From a virus, in IMG/VR virus record IMGVR_UViG_3300031587_000008, positions 1-26,677 of that record: a stretch of 26,677 nucleotides of DNA; one strand, 5' to 3'. The notes under the pieces were generated by a model, which saw only the letters and a list, made by a program, of their open reading frames with translations, did not search any database and was not told the origin of the DNA. Positions 1-5,885 of this stretch are shown here, one piece after another (position 1 is the stretch's first letter; every line of letters begins with the position of its first letter). The position numbers and the translations under genes are program-made.

Positions 1-213
1 CTCTCCCAAAATCTCCTTGATTATTTTTCGTGTGCGATGTAATAGAGTACATCCTTCTTTTTCTAGGGAAGCATCAATTTCTCGGAGTTCCTTCTCAAAA
101 CCCTCAAACCACTCTTCTACGTCTTCTCGCCAATCTTGTATGCAAACTTCCCAGTCAGAATCTCCAAATTGGTCAAGCTTAAATTTCGGAAAGTTTTTCA
201 AATTAAACTTCAA
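1..213 (-). CDS. Small acidic/coiled-coil protein, N-terminal part (continues across the window ends)
   Basis: The frame is open from a TTG at 213 down to base 1 (71 codons) with no stop, so the gene leaves the window. The TTG is preceded by GAGGAG about 9 nt upstream and overlaps the end of the 203-349 gene by 11 nt, suggesting translational coupling. The protein is rich in Glu, Asp, Lys and Trp (for example DWREDVEEWFEGFEKEL) and is predicted mostly helical; I recognise no family. The last codon occupies bases 3-1, and the minus-strand ORF at the right end begins a codon at 26677. If the sequence is circular, the two form one 137-residue protein. Confidence 0.7.
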   Translation of the reverse strand, partial: MKFNLKNFPKFKLDQFGDSDWEVCIQDWREDVEEWFEGFEKELREIDASLEKEGCTLLHRTRKIIKEILGE

Positions 214-349
214 AGCTGTCCCACTCCTCACGCTTTTCCTTATGAAGAAACTTCTCAATTTTCTCTATCCGCAACAGCAAATCTTCAAGGCTGCTCTCTA
301 GGTCCTCAGCCGTCGGCTTTTTAGCTTCCAACAATAATTTTTCAGTCAT
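203..349 (-). CDS. Small charged helical protein (48 aa), unknown function
   Basis: A 48-codon ORF begins with ATG at 349 and ends with TAA at 203-205. A good ribosome-binding site (GGGGGTGA) lies about 4 nt upstream, inside a short hairpin. The protein is very acidic/basic and helical (MTEKLLLEAKKPTAEDLES, then LEDLLLRIEKIEKF), compatible with a small coiled coil. It lies just downstream of the integrase in the leftward unit and its stop overlaps the start of the next gene. No family is recognised; the start signal and coupling make it credible despite its size. Confidence 0.6.
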   Translation of the reverse strand: MTEKLLLEAKKPTAEDLESSLEDLLLRIEKIEKFLHKEKREEWDSFEV

Positions 350-352
350 CGT

Positions 353-366
353 GTCACCCCCGTGAC
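353..366 (-). promoter_or_regulatory. Short hairpin overlapping a ribosome-binding site
   Basis: On the minus strand GTCAC-GGGG-GTGAC forms a 5-bp stem with a 4-base loop. The loop and 3' arm contain the GGGGGTGA ribosome-binding site of the ATG at 349. Folding could mask the site and tune translation of the small gene downstream of the integrase. This is inferred from sequence symmetry only. Confidence 0.4.
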
Positions 367-397
367 TTGCCTTTCAAGAACCTTCTTTTTCCTACGA

Positions 398-1174
398 TTA
401 AACCGCCTCACCTTCAACCATCTCCTTTTTGTTTTTGTGAAGACAACCAGAAGCGAAACTCTTAGCCACAGGATCCAAGCGCCGTCTATAAGCCGCATCC
501 ACATTCTCCTGCAAAACCATGCTGTTCACGTAATCCAAAGTTGTGCCTGGCTTCTTGTGGCGCAGGTAACGTTGAAGCTCAGGCAAATCCCGCTCACTTT
601 CACTAGCACAATAATACCATTCTGCAGCGAAAGCCTCACGGAAATGCCGAGGCTTTAAACCTTCAACGCCCGCAGCCTTACCAATTCTGCGTACTAGAGC
701 CCATATAGTCTGTTTTGTTAAAGGCTTATCTGCTCTAGCCCGCCCCCAAGTTTGGTGTGTGAACACGTAGCCCTCAACGCGATCTGCAATAAACTGTTTG
801 ATTAATTCGACAGTTTCAACGTCTAACGGTAAAGGATAAGGACAAAACTTGTGTTTTTTGCTGTCCACGACTTGGAAGCAGTATGTGTTAAAGTCTATGT
901 GCTCAATTCTTAAAGTGCAAAGTTCGCTTGTTCTTAAACCGGTTTTCACGAAAACTCTAATGATTAAGTAGTCGCGTCGGCAACAGTTTATTCGTGCGTA
1001 ATCGTGAACCAGCATGATGTCTACTCTTCGGATGATACGTTGCTTGTAGCCGTGGGGTTCGCCGCCGTTTGTCATTGTAATTTTAAAGTGTGCTCTGATT
1101 CGCCATTTAATGATGGTCTTACAAGTTACACTAGTGCAATTTTGGGAGAGAGAAGAGTTAAAGTGTTTATTCAT
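398..1174 (-). CDS. int: Tyrosine recombinase (phage-type integrase), short form
   Basis: This 258-residue protein carries the catalytic domain of tyrosine recombinases, which cut and rejoin DNA at attachment sites through a covalent 3'-phosphotyrosine. Visible residues are Arg81 in TGLRTSEL, Lys106/107 in the beta-hairpin, Arg179 in RHFRE, His206 in LRHKKPGTT and the nucleophile Tyr215 in LDYVN. The box that usually reads HxxR has Arg176 at the His position. Only about 60 residues precede the catalytic domain, so a normal N-terminal core-binding domain is missing or much reduced. The start overlaps the stop of the DUF4326 gene (TGATGA) with GAGGG upstream, favouring the ATG at 1174; an internal ATG at residue 34 has no ribosome-binding site. 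It implies a temperate life cycle with site-specific integration. Confidence 0.88.
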   Translation of the reverse strand: MNKHFNSSLSQNCTSVTCKTIIKWRIRAHFKITMTNGGEPHGYKQRIIRRVDIMLVHDYARINCCRRDYLIIRVFVKTGLRTSELCTLRIEHIDFNTYCFQVVDSKKHKFCPYPLPLDVETVELIKQFIADRVEGYVFTHQTWGRARADKPLTKQTIWALVRRIGKAAGVEGLKPRHFREAFAAEWYYCASESERDLPELQRYLRHKKPGTTLDYVNSMVLQENVDAAYRRRLDPVAKSFASGCLHKNKKEMVEGEAV

Positions 1175-1487
1175 CAGCTTTTTCCCTCAAAATTTTTAAA
1201 ATCACATTAGCATGGCATGGCTTATCCAAGGGACACCAACAAGCCAAATCCTTACCTTTTAAAGGTTCAAGCATATTTGGTCTGTCAACTAATTCTCCTC
1301 TTAGCCATTCTTCATACGCCATAATTACGGGTATCCTATCGACTTCAGTTTTCATTTCAAAAGGATTACCCCAAATCGTCGGTCTTCCAACATAAACCGC
1401 ATTCGGAGGCATCTTCCACCCTTTAGTTCGCTTTCTTTGGATTCGTTTTGGCAATTTGAATTGAGAATCAAGAGTTAAAATTGGCAT
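1167..1487 (-). CDS. DUF4326 domain protein
   Basis: The 106-residue protein shows the DUF4326 pattern: VYVGRPTIWGNPF at about 31-43, a middle segment with YEEWLRGEL, and the C-terminal LACWCPLDKPCHANVIL. The family is small, common in phages and mobile elements, and has no established function; the conserved Cys/His residues suggest metal binding. It is the first gene of the leftward unit, with a TATA-like box about 40 nt upstream, and overlaps the integrase start, so the two are probably co-expressed. The ATG at 1487 lacks a strong ribosome-binding site, and the expected transcript start lies about 13 nt upstream, giving a short leader. Confidence 0.88.
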   Translation of the reverse strand: MPILTLDSQFKLPKRIQRKRTKGWKMPPNAVYVGRPTIWGNPFEMKTEVDRIPVIMAYEEWLRGELVDRPNMLEPLKGKDLACWCPLDKPCHANVILKILREKADE

Positions 1488-1525
1488 TCCGGTTGTCTTC
1501 CTAAATGTTTAACCGTAATAAGTTG

Positions 1526-1532
1526 TATATAT
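1526..1532 (-). promoter_or_regulatory. TATA-like box for the leftward (DUF4326-integrase) unit
   Basis: On the minus strand the core reads ATATATA in a CATATATAC context. It lies about 39 nt upstream of the ATG at 1487, so an archaeal start site about 25 nt downstream of the box would fall near 1500. This matches archaeal promoter geometry. It abuts a tandem repeat that could be an operator. Confidence 0.5.
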
Positions 1533-1550
1533 GATTTATTATGATTTATT
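1531..1550. repeat. Perfect 10-bp tandem repeat between divergent promoters (candidate operator)
   Basis: ATGATTTATT occurs twice in a row with no mismatch and partly overlaps the leftward TATA-like box. Its position between the two divergent transcription units makes it a candidate binding site for a regulator. It could also be simple AT-rich sequence. Confidence 0.5.
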
Positions 1551-1565
1551 TTGTAGGGTAAAGCT

Positions 1566-1573
1566 TAAAAAGA
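1566..1573 (+). promoter_or_regulatory. TATA-like box for the rightward unit
   Basis: TTAAAAAG lies about 30 nt upstream of the GTG at 1604 in an AT-rich stretch. A start site about 25 nt downstream would fall near 1595, giving an almost leaderless first gene if the GTG at 1604 is used. Weaker than the leftward box, because similar A-rich sequence follows. Confidence 0.35.
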
Positions 1574-1603
1574 CTTAAGATAAAAGATAAGACTACATTA
1601 TCC

Positions 1604-1882
1604 GTGTTGTGCTACTTCAAATTTTCAAATTCCGCCTTGAGTGGAAGGAGAATGCCCCACCAACGTAGCTCTAGAAGCCTACAACGGCGAGATGCAAAAC
1701 GGTTCATACTAGACACTAGCTATCACGATGTCATAATGGCAGAGTCAATTTCAAGAGTGGACCGCCACGCAGTTTTAAGTTATCTAGGCAAAATTTACAA
1801 AATGGTTTTCCCCGATGTCGCCGACGTTGAGTGCGGCGAGGTTTTAGTTGATTCACGTGGAAGAGGAAGTCTTCAAAGTTAG
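1604..1882 (+). CDS. Small basic protein, first gene of the rightward unit, unknown function
   Basis: The frame is open from a GTG at 1604 to a TAG ending at 1882 (92 codons). An ATG at 1652 (76 residues) is preceded by GGAAGGAG only 1 nt away, which is unusually close. The protein starts strongly basic (RSSRSLQRRDAKR) and continues into a helical, more hydrophobic part (HAVLSYLGKIYKMVFPDVADVECGEVLV). A first-gene position and basic N-terminus would suit a small DNA- or RNA-binding regulator, but I see no helix-turn-helix and recognise no family. The stop is 15 nt before the next start. Confidence 0.5.
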   Translation: MLCYFKFSNSALSGRRMPHQRSSRSLQRRDAKRFILDTSYHDVIMAESISRVDRHAVLSYLGKIYKMVFPDVADVECGEVLVDSRGRGSLQS

Positions 1883-1897
1883 GAGGTGAAAGTTTAA

Positions 1898-2323
1898 GTG
1901 AGAAAACTCGCAATCTTCCTACTCTTCATACTTGTAGCTGGAACAGTGACAACCACGTTAGCCGCAACCAATTACGGTGGCTTCGGCACATGGCTGTATG
2001 ATTCAGCGGAAGGAACAATGTTCATGCCAATACGAAACTCGGCGATAGACACTTGGTTTATGATTGGCAACAACGGTTTCGCTTACATTGCCCTTGCAAC
2101 GTTGGGTATAGCAATTTGCGGCGGGTTGTTCCTCACAGTAATCGTCTACGGCTTAATCTGGCAGAAAGGCTTAGGACCAAAACTGGGCTATAAACCGAAA
2201 TCTAAAATTTCAACAACAACACGAGAAGAACCACAAAACATAATCATAACTGAAAGTCCAGCACCAACAAAAACTGTTAGCGAACCTAAAAAGGAGGAAT
2301 TAACAGTTGAGTCAACTGCTTAA
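1898..2323 (+). CDS. Secreted/membrane protein with signal peptide and one transmembrane helix
   Basis: It starts at GTG 1898, set by a perfect GGAGGTGA 8 nt upstream. Residues 1-22 form a signal peptide or membrane anchor (MRKLAIFLLFILVAGTVTTT). About 45 residues rich in Gly, Trp and Phe follow, then a second hydrophobic helix (about 63-88) and a positively charged, Thr/Pro/Lys/Glu-rich tail of about 50 residues that is probably disordered and cytoplasmic. No family is recognised. It is the first membrane gene of a block that includes a GTPase, whose ribosome-binding site lies inside this gene's 3' end. Confidence 0.75.
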   Translation: MRKLAIFLLFILVAGTVTTTLAATNYGGFGTWLYDSAEGTMFMPIRNSAIDTWFMIGNNGFAYIALATLGIAICGGLFLTVIVYGLIWQKGLGPKLGYKPKSKISTTTREEPQNIIITESPAPTKTVSEPKKEELTVESTA

Positions 2324-3269
2324 AAAAATATCTTCTTTCGGCAAAGTTACCAGCAAAGAAAAACGCGTAATCTTTGTAGGAGCAAAAAGAAGCGGCAAAA
2401 CTACAGCTTTCGGTTGCTTAGACTTAGCTTGCGGAATTCTAACTCATCAGCCTAACTCAACATTCAGCTATTACATTGAAGAAAAATCAAGTGGCATATC
2501 CCAAGTCGCAAGCGATCTATGCCAAGGATTATTCCCAGAAGAAACACCTAGCGGTCTTATTTTCGAAGCAATATTGCATATTAGAAATAGAAGTCAATTT
2601 TCTGAACAGAACATTGCCATGCCCTTCTGCGAAACAGCAGGAGAAGACATGGAATCTTTAACAGGACCTTACATCGAAAGTGTTTACATGCAAAAACCAG
2701 ACTGGCAATCAGCAGATGTGTTAAACAAGTATATCTGCGACAGCCACGGCTACATTGTCACTTTACCAGTTAGCGAAACAAACATCCCATGGGTGCCCGC
2801 AGAATTTCGAGACACAAAAGATGAACCGCAAGATAGCTCTGGACATTTCGTTGACCCCGATTTAACTCTAAAACGCATTTTAAGCGCTGTTCTCACCTAC
2901 AAAGAAAAAAACAAGGCAACGACACCGCTGATTGAAGGTATAGCAATACTTCTCACTAAAGTTGACAAAATCCTGCATTTCGTCAAAGGACATGGAATGA
3001 ACCTAAACAGTTCTGAAGGGCAACAGAAATTTTTAACAACATACTTCCGACAGAGTACGGCCGTACTCAAATATTATGGTTTAGGTAAAGTCAAATTCTT
3101 TCCAGTGTTTGTGGAAGTTGAAAAGAAACGTACACCCGAAGGCAAAGTAATCATTAATCGAGCCGAAAATGGCAAACCAAAAATTCTTGTAGACCGCGAA
3201 AATAACCTGCCCTCTTTTAGCAAGACAACCTACACGGAATTGATTCAATGGGCGCTGAACACATTCTAA
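2307..3269 (+). CDS. P-loop GTPase of the conflict-system (double-GTPase-like) type
   Basis: The 320-residue protein has a Walker A/G1 motif GAKRSGKTT (25-33), a switch-II/G3-like ETAGED (109-114) after a hydrophobic strand, and a G4-like TKVD (217-220) after strand IAILL. This order fits a TRAFAC-type GTPase. The ETAGE form resembles what I recall of the DO-GTPase families described in prokaryotic conflict systems. The start is TTG 2307, with GGAGG 9 nt upstream. There is no transmembrane segment, so it should act in the cytoplasm, perhaps at the membrane with its neighbours. It overlaps the next gene by 22 nt. GTP binding is well supported; the role in the virus is unknown. Confidence 0.75.
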   Translation: MSQLLKKISSFGKVTSKEKRVIFVGAKRSGKTTAFGCLDLACGILTHQPNSTFSYYIEEKSSGISQVASDLCQGLFPEETPSGLIFEAILHIRNRSQFSEQNIAMPFCETAGEDMESLTGPYIESVYMQKPDWQSADVLNKYICDSHGYIVTLPVSETNIPWVPAEFRDTKDEPQDSSGHFVDPDLTLKRILSAVLTYKEKNKATTPLIEGIAILLTKVDKILHFVKGHGMNLNSSEGQQKFLTTYFRQSTAVLKYYGLGKVKFFPVFVEVEKKRTPEGKVIINRAENGKPKILVDRENNLPSFSKTTYTELIQWALNTF

Positions 3270-3628
3270 AAATTCGACAATTCCTATTCGCCAGCTTTAA
3301 CCGCATAGGCTATAAACTTGTAAAAAGCCATGAACTTGACAAAGTCATCAGTGAAGGCAGCATCATTCATTTATGTAGACAAGCGGCGAAAAGAGATGAG
3401 CAAACTTTTGTTCACGCTTTCTTGCCAGATGAAAAACTCTTAACAATCAGTTGTATAACGCCAGCGCTAGATTCTAGCGGAAGAAACACAACTCATAATC
3501 GCACAGTAATCATTAATACTGTCGAAATTGAGAACGCTTTGAAACCGTATTTAAGCAGTCCTATTCCTATGCAGCCGCCTAAAGAACTTCCTGACATTCA
3601 TGTTGCTTTAGAGTTTGAGGTGAAATAA
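3248..3628 (+). CDS. Putative GTPase-associated protein (GAP1-N-like domain)
   Basis: This 126-residue protein starts inside the 3' end of the GTPase gene, so the two are tightly coupled. Its layout, an N-terminal QFLFASFNRIGYKLVKSHEL, a central hydrophobic stretch, and then LDSSGRNTTHNRTVII, recalls the GAP1-N domain of GTPase-associated proteins, where a 'gy.l.aS..l' motif is followed by a 'GR..n..THt.ll' motif. The usual large middle and C-terminal domains are absent, so this would be a stand-alone N-domain. The match is by eye and could be wrong; the physical link to a GTPase gene is independent support. Confidence 0.5.
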   Translation: MGAEHILKIRQFLFASFNRIGYKLVKSHELDKVISEGSIIHLCRQAAKRDEQTFVHAFLPDEKLLTISCITPALDSSGRNTTHNRTVIINTVEIENALKPYLSSPIPMQPPKELPDIHVALEFEVK

Positions 3629-3927
3629 TGTCTAAGGGCGAGCAGCGCATAGCCATAGAAATTCGAGGCTTAATGAAAGTTCTAAAATATTTTGGCTTAG
3701 TCTTCCTCACTGGGTGGATTTGCAGTTACTTTGCCACACGCTTTGTAAATCTTGACATGCTTATCCTACAGTTTCACCTGCAGAACTTGTGGCTTGTCAT
3801 CCCCGAAGGCACGGTTGTCTTTGGCTTCTTGGCAATTTGGAATTGGAGCAGAACAAGCGAGAAAAAGAAACGGCAACGTCAAGCTCAGGAGCAAATAGAC
3901 AAACTGTTAGTTGAGGCAAAAGGCTAA
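3628..3927 (+). CDS. Small membrane protein with two transmembrane helices and a charged tail
   Basis: The 99-residue protein starts at ATG 3628 (TAATG overlap with the previous stop, GAGGTGA upstream). Two hydrophobic helices are visible (about 21-41 and 52-72), followed by a strongly charged helical tail (EKKKRQRQAQEQIDKLL). The topology would place the tail in the cytoplasm, where it could contact the adjacent coiled-coil protein or the GTPase. A holin is possible from size and topology, but the location far from lysis genes and next to the GTPase argues against a confident call. Confidence 0.65.
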   Translation: MSKGEQRIAIEIRGLMKVLKYFGLVFLTGWICSYFATRFVNLDMLILQFHLQNLWLVIPEGTVVFGFLAIWNWSRTSEKKKRQRQAQEQIDKLLVEAKG

Positions 3928-4472
3928 TGGGCAAAATAACCTATGTATTTGTCTTCCTTATCTTCGCAGCGATAGGAGGCATCCTATATATTTACGCACC
4001 GTCATTCTCGCCTCTAACCCTAATCCAAATGGCACCACAGTATTTTCAAAGTTGCCTCTTATGGATTCAACAGAATACAGCACAATTTATAACTACAATC
4101 GCTGGTGTCGGCACAATCATCACGCTGTTTTATAATCAACTTTACAAGAGAGCTAAAGAAGCTCAAGAACAACTGGCAATCAAGAAGGTTGGTGAAGCTC
4201 AAGAAGCAAGTTTGAAAATTCTAGAGCAAAACCAACAGTTAACACAGAAATTGGATAAGGCTAATGAAACAATTGTGAGTATGCAACAGGCTAAAGCGGG
4301 CGCGGGCAACCTACAGAAAACTATTGACGCTCAAACATTGACAATCGAGAAGTTGACGGCTGAGAGAAATCAGGCTTACAGTCTTGCGAATAGTGTAATT
4401 GCTCCTACTGATGAAGAGTTAATTAAAATGGCGAAAAAGCGAAATTTAACTTTAGTTCCCACAGTCAAATAA
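3927..4472 (+). CDS. Membrane-anchored coiled-coil protein
   Basis: The 181-residue protein begins at ATG 3927 (TAATG overlap). An N-terminal transmembrane helix (about 5-25) and a second hydrophobic helix (about 51-69) are followed by a long coiled coil (about 72-165) rich in Gln, Glu, Ala and Lys. The C-terminus is TPTDEEL-like and basic. It may form an oligomeric membrane scaffold together with the preceding two-helix protein. No enzymatic motif and no recognised family. Confidence 0.65.
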   Translation: MGKITYVFVFLIFAAIGGILYIYAPSFSPLTLIQMAPQYFQSCLLWIQQNTAQFITTIAGVGTIITLFYNQLYKRAKEAQEQLAIKKVGEAQEASLKILEQNQQLTQKLDKANETIVSMQQAKAGAGNLQKTIDAQTLTIEKLTAERNQAYSLANSVIAPTDEELIKMAKKRNLTLVPTVK

Positions 4473-4754
4473 TGGAGGTAAAGAATTTGGAATATATCCA
4501 AGGATCATCTTCTAATAACCGCGTCACAAATACTTTGGACCACATGGTATCCCAATTATCCTTATTATTACCCTTGCCCTTGTTATCCTCCTTCTGTTTA
4601 CGTTAAAGTTTCATATAGCTGTCCAAAATGTGGCAAACTGGTAGAAATTGAAGATAACTTCTGCAAGCATTGTGGTTCTGAACTCCGTAAATATTGTGCT
4701 TATTGCGGAAAATATCATCCAAATTTTTGTCCTCATTGTGGAAAACATCTCTAG
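4472..4754 (+). pseudogene. Zinc-ribbon membrane protein gene split across three frames
   Basis: A start region (TTG 4487 with GGAGG 8 nt upstream, or ATG 4472) opens one frame. A clear transmembrane helix (HGIPIILIITLALVILLLF) lies in the second frame (open 4519-4644). A double zinc ribbon (SCPKCGK, FCKHCGS, YCAYCGK, FCPHCGK) lies in the third (to TAG at 4752-4754). Neither the second nor the third frame has an ATG, GTG or TTG before its meaningful part. Two -1 steps in the same direction, equivalent to two single-base losses, would rebuild a normal N-tail, membrane helix and zinc-ribbon protein of about 90 residues. It is therefore degraded, misassembled, or read by unusual frameshifting. 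Confidence 0.6.
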
Positions 4755-4768
4755 GAGGTGAACCAAAT

Positions 4769-5173
4769 TTGAAAGCATCATATTTGCTCGTAGTAGCCAT
4801 AATAGGCGTGTTAGCAGGAGCTATAACTGCTGAAGTTATAACACATCTACTTACAGTTCCAAGCCAAGGCAATATAACTCTTGAATATGGTTTAATTGCT
4901 GAGCCTTCCACAGTAAACTGGGGAACCATGCAAATTGGAGTGCCTAAACAGTGTCAAATCAACATCACTAACGTAGGTACAAAGAATGTGGCGTCACTTA
5001 ATTTGACAAGTGGCAACGCCATAAACCTGACTAGCTATGAGGTGAGCTGGGATTGGGAAGGCGAAAGCTTGCCTGTAGGCTATTATATTGAAGCGAATTT
5101 CCAATTGATTGTATACGAGGCTAGTGCGGAAACTTTCAGTTTAGACCTCATCATAAACGACAAAGGAGCATAA
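4769..5173 (+). CDS. Secreted or membrane-anchored Ig-like beta-sandwich protein
   Basis: The start is TTG 4769, with AGGAGGTGA 7 nt upstream; the same frame is open further upstream but lacks a signal. The 134-residue product has an N-terminal hydrophobic anchor or signal peptide (KASYLLVVAIIGVLAGAITA), then a beta-rich domain. The pattern STVNWGTMQIGVPKQCQI followed by NITNVGTKNVASLNL resembles the ASH/DUF1573-type beta-sandwich seen in extracellular proteins. It should sit outside the membrane. Co-location with other membrane genes suggests an envelope function; the exact role is not visible. Confidence 0.65.
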   Translation: MKASYLLVVAIIGVLAGAITAEVITHLLTVPSQGNITLEYGLIAEPSTVNWGTMQIGVPKQCQINITNVGTKNVASLNLTSGNAINLTSYEVSWDWEGESLPVGYYIEANFQLIVYEASAETFSLDLIINDKGA

Positions 5174-5176
5174 AAA

Positions 5177-5461
5177 ATGAGTGCGGGCAATTGGATTGAC
5201 CGAGAACGCTTATTCAACAAAAAATGTTGCATGATATACGAGGCTTTCATTGACAAAACCTTCCCAGGCTACAGAGATGGCTACGCTGACTTGATAACTG
5301 ATTGGATTCTAACTGAATGGAAAGACAACAACCTAGTGGATGGTTGGCAAAAAGCTGACGCCATTGTAAAAAAGTTTTTAATGCCTACGCTTTACACGAT
5401 TAAGCCTTTACATGACGGCTTATGCGTTTGTCCAAAATGCGGACACAAATTCAAAGAGTGA
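5177..5461 (+). CDS. Small protein with C-terminal CPKCG zinc knuckle, unknown function
   Basis: The 94-residue protein starts at ATG 5177, 3 nt after the previous stop. Most of it is helical with several Trp and Asp residues (DRERLFNKKCCMIYEAFID, then ITDWILTEW). It ends with LCVCPKCGHKF, half of a zinc ribbon; Cys17/Cys18 might complete a site. No family is recognised. The tight operon spacing supports it as a real gene. Confidence 0.6.
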   Translation: MSAGNWIDRERLFNKKCCMIYEAFIDKTFPGYRDGYADLITDWILTEWKDNNLVDGWQKADAIVKKFLMPTLYTIKPLHDGLCVCPKCGHKFKE

Positions 5462-5468
5462 AAAGATT

Positions 5469-5570
5469 ATGGACTTTTTAACTCAATCGTTCTTAATCGC
5501 CGTATGCTCTATCGTAGTGTTCGGTTTAGAAGCTTGGGCAGTCAAACAAATGGAAAAACACGAAAAATGA
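5469..5570 (+). CDS. Single-helix membrane micro-protein (33 aa)
   Basis: ATG 5469 opens a 33-codon ORF (MDFLTQSFLIAVCSIVVFG then a charged tail) with one transmembrane helix. Its TGA overlaps the ATG of the next gene (ATGA), and the previous gene ends 8 nt upstream, so it fills the operon exactly. Function unknown. Confidence 0.55.
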   Translation: MDFLTQSFLIAVCSIVVFGLEAWAVKQMEKHEK

Positions 5571-5794
5571 ACCGCAAACTTATCCTGCTCTTTTTCCTCA
5601 TAGGCGTCTGCCTAATCGTCTACGGAATTCCTCTCACATACACATCACAGCTTACTCTTGTCGAATATGGCACCTTCACCGTGCACAAATACGTCGTTCC
5701 ATTAGAACAGACGATGCAGGGCATAATATTAATCTTTATGGGATTTGCATTTCTCATAGTTCCATGTTTCATTCCGGAAAAGCGTAAACGCTGA
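5567..5794 (+). CDS. Small membrane protein with two transmembrane helices
   Basis: The ATG at 5567 overlaps the TGA of the preceding micro-protein, so it is preferred over an upstream in-frame start at 5504 that would run through that gene. The 75-residue product has hydrophobic helices at about 4-22 and 50-70, joined by a short beta-like exterior loop (TSQLTLVEYGTFTVH), and a basic tail (PEKRKR). It closes the accessory membrane block. No family recognised. Confidence 0.6.
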   Translation: MNRKLILLFFLIGVCLIVYGIPLTYTSQLTLVEYGTFTVHKYVVPLEQTMQGIILIFMGFAFLIVPCFIPEKRKR

Positions 5795-5821
5795 ACACAA
5801 ACCTATTGTTCCAAAGTTCGA

Positions 5822-5843
5822 GTTTTTCTTTCTCTCTCCTTTA
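5822..5843 (+). terminator. Candidate T-rich terminator after the accessory membrane block
   Basis: A pyrimidine-rich, T-rich run (GTTTTTCTTTCTCTCTCCTTT) lies in the 91-nt gap between the last membrane gene and the methyltransferase gene. Archaeal intrinsic termination relies on T tracts. It may separate the accessory block from the packaging genes, but no promoter for the next gene is clear. Confidence 0.3.
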
Positions 5844-5885
5844 ATTGTTGCGGTTCAGCGGCGCAAAATTTAGAAAGGTGAAAAA

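Noticed and set aside
398-658. Plus-strand open frame over the integrase C-terminus (362-658)
   Set aside because: It is antisense to a clear integrase with catalytic motifs, and its product is Ser/Leu-rich without protein features.
350-1600. Attachment site (attP) beside the integrase
   Set aside because: No tRNA-like segment or convincing core repeat could be identified next to the gene; it needs comparison with a host genome.
3628-3927. Holin assignment for the two-helix protein
   Set aside because: Size and topology fit, but there is no endolysin nearby and the gene lies within the GTPase/membrane block.
4603-4929. Minus-strand 108-residue ORF over the zinc-ribbon and Ig-like genes
   Set aside because: It is a shadow of the plus-strand zinc ribbon and secreted protein, with no ribosome-binding site.
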